Shown here piece after piece: positions 1-5,492 of a DNA stretch of 14,581 bases (position 1 is the stretch's first letter; every line of letters starts with the position of its first letter). Source of the stretch: a bacterium. Lineage in GTDB: Bacteria; Patescibacteriota; Doudnabacteria; UBA920. The stretch lies in assembly GCA_021789715.1 (NCBI GenBank), contig JAJYJE010000005.1, positions 1 to 14,581 on the forward strand, given 5' to 3'. Under the pieces are notes generated by a model, which had not been told where the DNA came from, did not search any database, and saw only the letters and a list, made by a program, of their open reading frames with translations. The position numbers and the translations under genes are program-made.

Positions 1-1
1 A

Positions 2-148
2 ATGACCGCTTTGGAGGTTCTAGGCGTTTGTAATTTAACCACCGGCCTGTCAACCGGAGTCGGCGAGCCGGAAAAGCTCACCAGCGTTATTGCCGACTTC
101 GATTGGTTTTTTGGCGAGGAGTGCAGCACAATTAGGGGGTTAACTTAA
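2..148 (+). CDS. 3' end of an unidentified ORF (possibly partial)
   Basis: An open frame runs from the window edge to a TAA at 146-148. The first ATG in frame is at 2-4, so the readable part is 48 residues, but the frame may continue to the left of the window and this may be only a C-terminus. The peptide is acidic near its end (ADFDWFFGEE) and has no membrane segment or recognisable motif. I do not recognise it. If the serine recombinase downstream belongs to an element that extends leftward, this would be element cargo. Coding status is uncertain because of its short length. Confidence 0.3.
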   Translation: MTALEVLGVCNLTTGLSTGVGEPEKLTSVIADFDWFFGEECSTIRGLT

Positions 149-178
149 GACAACACGACGGCAGTTTTGCTATATCGA

Positions 179-209
179 TTGATTAAGTAAATCTGACGTT
201 GTGTATAAT
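179..209 (+). promoter_or_regulatory. Possible promoter (TTGATT / TATAAT)
   Basis: TTGATT at 179-184 and a perfect TATAAT at 204-209 are separated by 19 nt. No convincing coding region starts just downstream, and the following 20 nt are T-rich. It could serve the structured RNA and recombinase further on, but a better-spaced promoter lies at 290-317. Confidence 0.3.
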
Positions 210-289
210 GCCGTTTTTTTCTTTTTAAGTATTCGTAATTTGGGCAAACAGGCCAAAAATTGGGCAAAGTTGATCTACATACCCACAAC

Positions 290-317
290 TTGCATTTACC
301 GGCAACTACGGTATAAT
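290..317 (+). promoter_or_regulatory. Promoter for the structured leader/ncRNA and possibly the recombinase
   Basis: TTGCAT at 290-295 and a perfect TATAAT at 312-317 are spaced by 16 nt. A start 7 nt after the -10 box falls at about 324, which is exactly the first base of a 13-nt segment that pairs with 415-427. This coincidence supports both the promoter and the RNA. Confidence 0.5.
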
Positions 318-323
318 GCGGAT

Positions 324-440
324 GTTGACCCAGTTTGTCTAAAAATCCGGAGATTTTATTATGCCATCGCGCCCTTAGGGGGCAGTGTGCCAACGATGCT
401 ATCTTCGGATAGATAAATTGGGTCAACCACACTGCCCCCT
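324..440 (+). ncRNA. Candidate structured RNA with pseudoknot topology upstream of the recombinase
   Basis: Two long complementary pairs interlock. Segment A (324-336) pairs with A' (415-427) over 13 bp with one G-U wobble. Segment B (377-389) pairs perfectly over 13 bp with B' (428-440). The order A-B-A'-B', with A' and B' directly abutting, is an H-type pseudoknot arrangement. Inside lie a 6-bp hairpin with a CGGA loop (342-357), a possible CATCG/CGATG stem (365-369/394-398) and a 5-bp hairpin closed by a cUUCGg tetraloop (399-412). The G-U pair works only in the plus-strand RNA, which favours plus-strand transcription. A weakly T-rich stretch (441-450) follows B', so B/B' could also act as a terminator. 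The recombinase ATG is 37 nt downstream. It may be an independent ncRNA or a regulatory 5' leader. I recognise no known riboswitch or ribozyme family. Confidence 0.5.
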
Positions 441-477
441 TTGTGTTTAAAAATTATCATTAAAGTTTACAACGTAT

Positions 478-2139
478 ATGACCAAAGCATTGCCCAACAT
501 AAAATATTTTGCCTATATCCGCAAGTCCTCGGAAGACGCGGAACGGCAAGCTCTCTCCATCCCGGCTCAGATCGATAAGACCAAGGAGTTATTTGGCGAA
601 GCCGTTATAGTCGATTTTATCGTCGAGAGCCACAGCGCGTTCATTCCGGGTAACCGGCCGGGGTTCAGTCGGATGATTGAACGCATCCAGCGCGGCGAAG
701 CCGGAGGCATTATAGCCTGGCATCCGGACAGATTATCGCGCAACGAAAAGGATGCGGCCGAGATTACCTACCTCGTCCGCACCGGTGTGATAAAAGATTT
801 GCTGTTTGGCTCGTATTTTTTCCATAACAGTCCGGAGGGAATAATGATGCTGCAACTGGCCCTGTCACAGTCACAATATTTTTCCTCCAAACTTGGCAAG
901 GACGTCAAGCGCGGTATGGCAAAGAAAGCGAGCATGGGCTGGTGCACGTATTTGGCCCCGGCCGGTTACCTTAACGCCAAGGATGACGAAAGTGGTCTTA
1001 ACATTATCATTAAGGACTCGGTGCGTTTCCCGCTTGTACGTAAAATATGGGACCTAATGTTGACCGGCAATTATAGTCCGGCAAAAATTTTGGATATGGC
1101 CAACAACGAGTGGGGCTACAGAACCAAAAAACGCCGCAAGGAAGGCGGACAGCCTTTATCTTATAGCGGCATCTATAAGATTCTCAACAACACGTTTTAT
1201 TATGGCTGGTTTGAGTATCCCAAAGGCAGCGGTAACTGGCAAAAGGGCAGCCATGAGCCGATGATTACAATAAAGGAGTTTGATCGTGTGCAGGAACTGA
1301 TGGGTCGGGGCGGCAGACCGCGGCAATTTTCGGATCATGAGTTTGCGTTTACCGGCTGTCTTAATTGCGGCGAATGTAAATGTTTGGTAACGGCGGAAAC
1401 CAAAGTCAAAAAGCTAAAAACTACCAAGGAAACCAAATATTACACTTATTACCACTGCACCAGGCGCAAGCAGGATTATGATTGCCAGCAGCGTAAGCAT
1501 ATGCCGGAAGTCCAATTAGAGGAAAAAATTGAACTGGAAGTTGAAAAATACGCAATCCTGCCCCAGTTTTACCAGTGGGCGATGGAAACTATTAACGAAA
1601 ACAAGGGCAAGAATACGGAACAGGACGCCAAAATTGGTGAGATGCGCTCGGAAACTGCCGCCGATTTGGAAAAGCAGTTGCAGAATTTGACCCAGTTGCG
1701 ACTGCGCGAATTGATCAGCGACGATGAGTTCAGCAAGGAGCGCGGTAAACTTACCGGGCAAATCGCCAAGCTGAAAGAGCAAAGCCGGAGCGAGGAAACT
1801 AACGCTCGGCAGAAAGATTTGGCGGTGCAACGGGTGTTTAGTTACGCTGCTTACGCGCATATTGCCCTCTTAAAAGGCGATCCGCAGACCAAGCGCGAGA
1901 TACTGGTGGCCTTAGGTTCGAACCGGACGGTAAAGGACGAAAAGTTGTTTATTCAAGCGCATCCTTGGTTTGTGCCGCTGAAAAAAGATTATCCAAGGAT
2001 TGAGCGCGAATATCGTGCGTTAGAACCGCAGAAAATTCTCACCAACATTGAACAAAACCACCCTTTAGAGGTGGTTCGTTCACGATGGCTCGGGAGGTGG
2101 GATTCGAACCCACGACCCATCGGTTACACTTGTCCCTAA
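478..2139 (+). CDS. Large serine recombinase (site-specific integrase)
   Basis: This 553-residue protein catalyses cut-and-rejoin recombination through a 5'-phosphoserine link. The N-terminal resolvase domain (about 8-150) has the YIRKS motif with the likely nucleophile Ser17, followed by QALSIPAQ and the arginine motif WHPDRLSRN. A recombinase domain follows (about 155-290), then a zinc beta-ribbon with C294, C297, C327 and C336, and a charged coiled-coil segment (about 395-445), the order usual in large serine integrases. No strong ribosome-binding site precedes ATG 478. The last 14 or so codons (WLGRWDSNPRP...) are antisense to the 3' exon of tRNA-Asn, and the stop lies in the tRNA's intron. 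The C-terminus is therefore probably shaped by integration next to the tRNA. I infer that the parent element extends leftward beyond the window, because no second copy of the tRNA end is visible in 1-477. Confidence 0.93.
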   Translation: MTKALPNIKYFAYIRKSSEDAERQALSIPAQIDKTKELFGEAVIVDFIVESHSAFIPGNRPGFSRMIERIQRGEAGGIIAWHPDRLSRNEKDAAEITYLVRTGVIKDLLFGSYFFHNSPEGIMMLQLALSQSQYFSSKLGKDVKRGMAKKASMGWCTYLAPAGYLNAKDDESGLNIIIKDSVRFPLVRKIWDLMLTGNYSPAKILDMANNEWGYRTKKRRKEGGQPLSYSGIYKILNNTFYYGWFEYPKGSGNWQKGSHEPMITIKEFDRVQELMGRGGRPRQFSDHEFAFTGCLNCGECKCLVTAETKVKKLKTTKETKYYTYYHCTRRKQDYDCQQRKHMPEVQLEEKIELEVEKYAILPQFYQWAMETINENKGKNTEQDAKIGEMRSETAADLEKQLQNLTQLRLRELISDDEFSKERGKLTGQIAKLKEQSRSEETNARQKDLAVQRVFSYAAYAHIALLKGDPQTKREILVALGSNRTVKDEKLFIQAHPWFVPLKKDYPRIEREYRALEPQKILTNIEQNHPLEVVRSRWLGRWDSNPRPIGYTCP

Positions 2140-2677
2140 ATTTCTTTAAGGGGTGGACTATATCATCATCCCCGATGGAGGGATGCGAGGCGCTTCCACA
2201 AAACAATAATTTTATTTATAGCTTGTGTACTCCCATAAAGGGATAGTCTCTGAACCTTCCCCGACGAATCAGGGCTTGGCTGCTGATTACCATTTTTACA
2301 GGTTTCCAGCAATTCACCTCGTTTTTCCGTTCCCAATTACTTGGGAAGGCTGCAACAGACCGGCTGAATTTCCTTATGGCAGTTGGAACAAATTAGGATG
2401 CATTTGTCTAACTCTTTTTGGGTACGTTCCCAAGAACGGGTTAAACCATTCGCTCCGAGCCCAAAATCTTTTCCTTTTGGGTCAAGATGATGGAACTCCA
2501 AGGCTCCAGCGCAACGATCATAGCCACAAAATCTGCATTTTCCGCCCTTATAGGCGATTGCCATGGCTTTGATTTTTTTGCGCCTCTTATCCACTGCCTT
2601 TTTAAGGTACTCTGCACGGTCGGAATATTTCCTTATATCTGGCATAATTTTTACGTTAGCCATTAAAGGACGTGTTC
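2127..2677 (-). mobile_element. Group I self-splicing intron in tRNA-Asn, IA-like
   Basis: This 551-nt intron begins after exon U35 and ends in G. The conserved core is readable on the minus strand: P (AATTGCTGGAAACC), Q (AATCAGCAGCCAAG), R (GTTCAGAGACTA) and S (GATATAGTCC). Helices found by eye, in plus coordinates: P1, exon 2678-2683 with guide 2348-2353 (six pairs, U-G at the splice site); P2, 2341-2347/2330-2336 with a GUAA loop; P3, 2317-2321/2186-2190; P4, 2307-2312/2280-2285; P6a with a UUCG loop; P7, 2244-2248/2156-2160; P8, 2180-2185/2167-2172; P9, 2145-2152/2134-2140 with one bulge. Two extra hairpins between P7 and P3 resemble P7.1 and P7.2, a trait of subgroup IA. Bacterial tRNA introns are usually IC3. 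An HNH ORF occupies the P1 loop. Confidence 0.93.
2337..2663 (-). CDS. HNH homing endonuclease encoded in the group I intron
   Basis: This 108-residue protein has a lysine/arginine-rich N-terminus (10-33) and a compact zinc-supported HNH nuclease module. The module has CRFC (C43, C46), EFHHLDP (H58, H59, D61) and CSNCHKEI (C92, C95, with N94 and H96). Such enzymes cut intron-less alleles and so spread the intron. The start ATG lies 14 nt inside the intron, with no clear ribosome-binding site. Expression would come from the tRNA promoter, before or without splicing. The ORF is unusual in its 3' end: codons 104-106 contain the intron's internal guide sequence, codons 106-108 form the 5' strand of P2, and the TAA stop is part of the P2 loop. 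The protein ends soon after the HNH motif, so little sequence is left for a separate C-terminal DNA-binding domain. Confidence 0.85.
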   Translation of the reverse strand: MANVKIMPDIRKYSDRAEYLKKAVDKRRKKIKAMAIAYKGGKCRFCGYDRCAGALEFHHLDPKGKDFGLGANGLTRSWERTQKELDKCILICSNCHKEIQPVCCSLPK

Positions 2678-2732
2678 ACAGCCGATTGCTCTACCGCTGA
2701 GCTACTCCCGAATATATTTTATTGTCTTAGAT

Positions 2733-2761
2733 ATTTTAGCAAAGAGCCTGACTTTTATCAA
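2733..2761 (-). promoter_or_regulatory. Promoter of tRNA-Asn
   Basis: On the minus strand, TTGATA (2756-2761) and TAAAAT (2733-2738) are spaced by 17 nt, with a TGC extension directly before the -10 box. Transcription would start near 2726, about 15 nt before the tRNA 5' end. It would carry the tRNA exons, the intron and the HNH ORF. Confidence 0.7.
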
Positions 2762-2773
2762 TAGCCGCCGCCA

Positions 2774-3529
2774 CTATAATTTGGCGGCCAGTTTGGCGAG
2801 CAGGATCCTGGTTAGCGGGCCGACGCGGCCGAATCCGGTTGAGGATTCCGCCCCCGAGCATACGATCTTGTTATCACACTGCAGTTTGCGTACCGCTTGC
2901 CGAGTCAACGGTCCGAACTTTTCGGTTTCGTTGCCTGGAGAGCCAGGGCCGGATTTTGCGATTGTATAGCCGAGAGAGTTTAGCAGCCGCTGCAGCGTTT
3001 GAACCTGGGGGCTTACCATATTCAGCTGCAGATTCGCGGTAATCGCCGCCGCGGCAGCTGCCGCGGCGTGCGGTTGGGATAACGCGGCCGGCGTCGACGA
3101 GGACGCCGCCTGCGCCAAAGCCGGAGCGGCCGGCGTTTGGGGCGCACAGGAAATCCACGGCTCGGTGCCGCTGTGGTTATAGAGGTAACGGGCAAAGCCA
3201 ATGTTGCCGTCTGTCGTATAAATGTCGTAACCCAGATTTTTGGCTTCCTCGGCGTGTCCGCTCACGCTGATCTGGAAAATGCCGATATAGTTTTGGTCGG
3301 CACCGCCGCGGAGCGCCTGGCCGTCCGGACCGTATTCCCGGAAACCGGATTCACAGGCCGCGACGGCGACCATATCCGGCGCGTCGGAAAATGCCGCCTC
3401 GACTTTCGTCCGCACGCCGGAATTGCCGATGTCCGGCATCCGCAATTGGGCAGAGGCGGGGACCGCGCCTTCGGCGGCGGCAAAAAAGATAAAAATTAAA
3501 AACGCGCACAATTGATTTTTTATTTTCAT
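2774..3529 (-). CDS. Secreted lysozyme/transglycosylase-like protein with peptidoglycan-binding domain
   Basis: This 251-residue exported protein starts with a signal peptide (1 to about 28, ending ASAQ). Residues 41-131 resemble a soluble lytic transglycosylase or lysozyme-like fold. They contain ACESGFREYG, with Glu60 as the probable catalytic acid, and GIFQIS (83-88), the usual second motif of SLT-type enzymes. Cys59 and Cys128 could form a disulfide. An Ala/Ser/Pro-rich linker (132-165) leads to a C-terminal PG_binding_1-like domain (about 168-250) with VQTLQRLLNSLGY and GPLTRQAVRKLQ, plus Cys218 and Cys224. The likely role is cutting or remodelling peptidoglycan outside the membrane. A TGC-TAAACT box 6 nt before ATG suggests a leaderless mRNA. 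The gene ends 63 nt upstream of the tRNA start, in the same orientation, with no obvious terminator between. Confidence 0.85.
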   Translation of the reverse strand: MKIKNQLCAFLIFIFFAAAEGAVPASAQLRMPDIGNSGVRTKVEAAFSDAPDMVAVAACESGFREYGPDGQALRGGADQNYIGIFQISVSGHAEEAKNLGYDIYTTDGNIGFARYLYNHSGTEPWISCAPQTPAAPALAQAASSSTPAALSQPHAAAAAAAAITANLQLNMVSPQVQTLQRLLNSLGYTIAKSGPGSPGNETEKFGPLTRQAVRKLQCDNKIVCSGAESSTGFGRVGPLTRILLAKLAAKL

Positions 3530-3535
3530 ATTGTA

Positions 3536-3544
3536 AGTTTAGCA
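3536..3544 (-). promoter_or_regulatory. Extended -10 promoter, leaderless start for the 2774-3529 gene
   Basis: Minus-strand TGC followed by TAAACT (3536-3541) ends 6 nt before the ATG at 3529. The predicted transcription start coincides with the start codon. The same layout recurs at several genes in this window. Confidence 0.45.
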
Positions 3545-3771
3545 GATCTGCCGGGGCGGCCAACGCACATATCCCCAGCCATAAGCAATTTTTAGAAAGT
3601 CCTCATAGCTTTTAATAAAATTGCGCGGGATGACGCATTCGCGTAAAAGCGGCCAGGACCTTGCCGCGGCTTTTGCTTTGGCGTAAACTAAAGTAAAAGG
3701 TTTTTCCCGAAACAAAAAGAGTCCTGGGTAATAAAAAGCGAGGACCCAAGATCAATAAAAGAAAATTTGAT

Positions 3772-4572
3772 ATGAGGATACGCAAGGCATTGGCAGTTGC
3801 TGTTTTGACCGCGGTTTTAACTGCTCCCGCTGTAACGTTTGCCGCGGTGTTTCCCCGCCAGGCGACGCTGTCGGGCACCGTGACGGTCAAAACAGCCAGC
3901 GGAATAATTTTTAAAACCGCGACCGCGGCCAGTTACGTTGCCGAAATCAGCCAGGCCGGCTTGCAGCGCAAAAACGGTTCAGTGATGCGGCCGGGCGAAA
4001 TCTTGATCGGGGACAAAGTCCAGGTTAGCGGCAAGTTGTGGAACGATAACAGCATAAACGCAGTCGCGGTCCGTAACCTTTCGCTCTACACCCACACCGG
4101 CACGCTGAGCGGCAAAATTACCGGGCTGAACCCGGCCGCCATGACGCTTACCGTCCAGACCGCGTCCGGCAGCCGTACCGTAAACATCGACCAGTTTACC
4201 GTATTTAAAAATAATACCGCCGTAGTTACTTACGGCGGTATGGCGTTAGGCATGACGGCAACCGTTAAAGGAGTATGGGACCGGGATCCGTCGGTGGTCC
4301 TGGCCAAGGAGGTTAAAGGCGTCCTGAAATTGGTAAACATCACCATAACCGGCACGCTGCTCATGAAAGGCGATAATTCCTTAAGCGTGGGCGCCGACGG
4401 GGTATTGTACGGCGTTGATATAACTCGCGCCCGGCTGCTCAGTAAAAGCGGCAAAAGCATTACCGCCGGCCAAATCAACCCGGGCGATACTTTGCGCGCG
4501 GAGGGCAAACATATTGCCGAAGGCGTCGCCATAACCGCGAGTCTGGTTAGGGATGTTTCCGTGTTAAAATAG
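3772..4572 (+). CDS. Exported protein with three DUF5666-like beta repeats
   Basis: This 266-residue protein has a signal peptide (MRIRKALAVAVL..., probable cleavage after TFA, residue 24). The mature part consists of three similar units of about 75-80 residues (30-106, 107-187, 188-265). Each begins with a (T)L(S)G-T/K-type strand and contains a GD/GM-turn followed by V/A-rich strands, for example GDKVQVSGKL and PGDTLRAEGK. This pattern matches DUF5666-type small beta-barrel repeats common in bacterial exported proteins. The biochemical role is not known. Binding of an extracellular ligand or part of an envelope structure is possible. A perfect 10-bp hairpin (4215-4240) lies within the coding sequence. 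The gene converges on 4679-5098, and the two share a bidirectional terminator. Confidence 0.8.
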   Translation: MRIRKALAVAVLTAVLTAPAVTFAAVFPRQATLSGTVTVKTASGIIFKTATAASYVAEISQAGLQRKNGSVMRPGEILIGDKVQVSGKLWNDNSINAVAVRNLSLYTHTGTLSGKITGLNPAAMTLTVQTASGSRTVNIDQFTVFKNNTAVVTYGGMALGMTATVKGVWDRDPSVVLAKEVKGVLKLVNITITGTLLMKGDNSLSVGADGVLYGVDITRARLLSKSGKSITAGQINPGDTLRAEGKHIAEGVAITASLVRDVSVLK

Positions 4573-4608
4573 CGGGGCGCAGCGTCCCCTGATATTTTTG
4601 GCGCAAAT

Positions 4609-4658
4609 AAACCGGCGGGTCATCATCAGCTTTTTTCTGATGACAACCGCGCCGGTTT
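4609..4658. terminator. Bidirectional terminator between convergent genes
   Basis: An outer 9-bp stem, AAACCGGCG (4609-4617) with CGCCGGTTT (4650-4658), encloses an inner stem CATCAG/CTGATG (4624-4629/4637-4642). Short T runs follow on both strands. It sits between the stops of the two converging genes. Confidence 0.7.
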
Positions 4659-4678
4659 TAACTCGGCCGAATTCAAGG

Positions 4679-5098
4679 CTAGAAACGGACCACGGAGCGC
4701 ATATCCGGCTCCCGGGCCCAGGCATTAAAGCAGGGAAGAAGGTGGTTATCCGGATCATCGGTGTCCCAGGCCCAGACGCCGACTCGGTTGCCTTTCGCCT
4801 CGGCTAGCAACAAGCGGTAAGACTGAAATTGATAGGTGCGGACCTTAACCTTAGGCAGGCATCCGCGCAGGATCTGTACCGCCACCAGAGCCTCGGGGGG
4901 ATCTCCTGTTTTACTATTGTAGCCGAATTCATGGGAGGTCCAGTTGTGGCCAGGCGAGCCGCCGGCCGTCTTAGCCATAAAGCTGTCGATTTGCCGCCCG
5001 GTCAGCAGCGGCCAGTCGCCGCCGAGCAGATGGTCGACGTAGCGGTATAACGGCTGCAGCATCTCATCTTCTTCAATCTTTTTCGTCCGAACTTCCAT
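4679..5098 (-). CDS. Small cytoplasmic protein of unknown function
   Basis: This 139-residue protein has no signal peptide or membrane segment. A GGAGG ribosome-binding site (minus strand, plus 5103-5107) lies 4 nt before the ATG at 5098, and a good promoter is at 5125-5152, so this is very probably a real gene. The sequence has aromatic-rich stretches (RTYQFQSYRLLLAEAK, GVWAWDTDDPDNHLLPCF) and a central GHNWTSHEFGYNSKTGDPPEA segment. I do not recognise the family. The strong Shine-Dalgarno contrasts with the leaderless starts elsewhere. Confidence 0.7.
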   Translation of the reverse strand: MEVRTKKIEEDEMLQPLYRYVDHLLGGDWPLLTGRQIDSFMAKTAGGSPGHNWTSHEFGYNSKTGDPPEALVAVQILRGCLPKVKVRTYQFQSYRLLLAEAKGNRVGVWAWDTDDPDNHLLPCFNAWAREPDMRSVVRF

Positions 5099-5124
5099 TG
5101 CATCCTCCAGGGGATTGGGAAATT

Positions 5125-5152
5125 ATTGTAGCAGGAAACGGAAAGATTGCAA
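5125..5152 (-). promoter_or_regulatory. Promoter of the 4679-5098 gene
   Basis: Minus-strand TTGCAA (5147-5152) and TACAAT (5125-5130) are spaced by 16 nt, with TGC just before the -10 box. The predicted start is near 5118, giving a leader of about 20 nt that contains GGAGG. Confidence 0.65.
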
Positions 5153-5455
5153 ACTCGCGCGGAAATGGTTGTTTTTGCCTTGCCGATACAGGGAGAATGG
5201 GATTTGCCGTCGCCAGTTGCGTTCCCTGCATTAAAGAGGGCATCGGAGACTTTGTTGATTTTGTCGCCGGCGCCGCCGCTGCGGCGGTCTTTGTGCCAGG
5301 CCGCGGCCAAATCAGGACTTTGCCCGGAACAGTTGTTCGATTTAAGTTTTGTGCGCCTAAAAGGCATTTTTCGCGCCATGCCCCGCACTGCAAGATGGGG
5401 TCTGAACCCTCTCCCGCGCCGTAAGCGTATAAAAAATGACGTTAAGGAATGCGGC

Positions 5456-5484
5456 TTGCGTTGCGCTTGGGAGTTTAATATAAT
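5456..5484 (+). promoter_or_regulatory. Promoter of the HtrA-like gene, leaderless
   Basis: TTGCGT (5456-5461) and a perfect TATAAT (5479-5484) are spaced by 17 nt. Only 8 nt separate the -10 box from ATG 5493, so the mRNA should start at or within 1-2 nt of the start codon. Confidence 0.65.
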
Positions 5485-5492
5485 GGCAGCGT

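Larger units (their letters stand above)
2086..2711 (-). tRNA. tRNA-Asn(GUU), interrupted by a group I intron
   Basis: The 5' exon is 2678-2711 and the 3' exon is 2086-2126, joining to a 75-nt tRNA with an encoded CCA (2086-2088). The acceptor stem TCGGGAG/CTCCCGA has U1-A72 and discriminator G73. The D arm, anticodon arm (ATCGG/CCGAT) and T arm with GTTCGAATC are all intact. After splicing, the loop reads CTGTTAA with anticodon GTT. The intron sits between anticodon positions 35 and 36. Shifting the junction by one base would give GGT (Thr), but the group I rules (exon ends in U, intron ends in G) and the U1-A72/G73 pattern fix it as Asn. Its own promoter lies at 2733-2761. The 3' exon overlaps the recombinase gene on the other strand, which marks it as a likely integration target. 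Confidence 0.93.
5099..5492. other. Intergenic region without a convincing gene
   Basis: This 394-nt stretch separates two divergent genes and holds a promoter at each end. Open frames exist on both strands, but they overlap real genes in other frames, lack good start contexts and show compositionally odd peptides, so I do not call them. A GC-rich palindromic spot is at 5271-5290 and a short GCCT/AGGC hairpin followed by ATTTTT near 5347-5362. A decayed gene cannot be excluded. Confidence 0.5.

Noticed and set aside
201..416. A 71-codon open frame on the plus strand across the promoter and structured RNA
   Set aside because: It overlaps a -10 box and the paired segments, starts within a T-rich stretch without a ribosome-binding site, and looks like an accidental frame.
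145..432. A 95-codon open frame on the minus strand opposite the structured RNA
   Set aside because: Its sequence follows from the inverted repeats on the other strand, it has no ribosome-binding site, and the peptide shows no domain or export signal.
324..440. A CRISPR array, tracrRNA or transposon-associated guide RNA
   Set aside because: There are no direct repeats with spacers, and no Cas or TnpB-like gene is in the window. Only inverted complementary segments are present.
377..440. Attachment site for the serine recombinase in the inverted repeats upstream of it
   Set aside because: Serine integrase attachment sites are short imperfect inverted repeats of about 40-50 bp, while here the arms interlock over 117 nt as an RNA pseudoknot would. 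The tRNA end is the better candidate.
2225..2572. A 115-codon open frame on the plus strand across the intron
   Set aside because: It is the shadow of the HNH gene and the ribozyme core, both of which have strong evidence on the minus strand.
2086..2711. Reading the split tRNA as tRNA-Thr(GGU)
   Set aside because: A one-base shift of the splice junction would give GGT, but it breaks the rules that a group I exon ends in U and the intron ends in G. U1-A72 and G73 also fit Asn.
5073..5424. Overlapping 106- to 160-codon frames on both strands between the divergent genes at 5098 and 5493
   Set aside because: They overlap the real genes in other frames, lack start signals and show no recognisable motif. 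A decayed gene remains possible.
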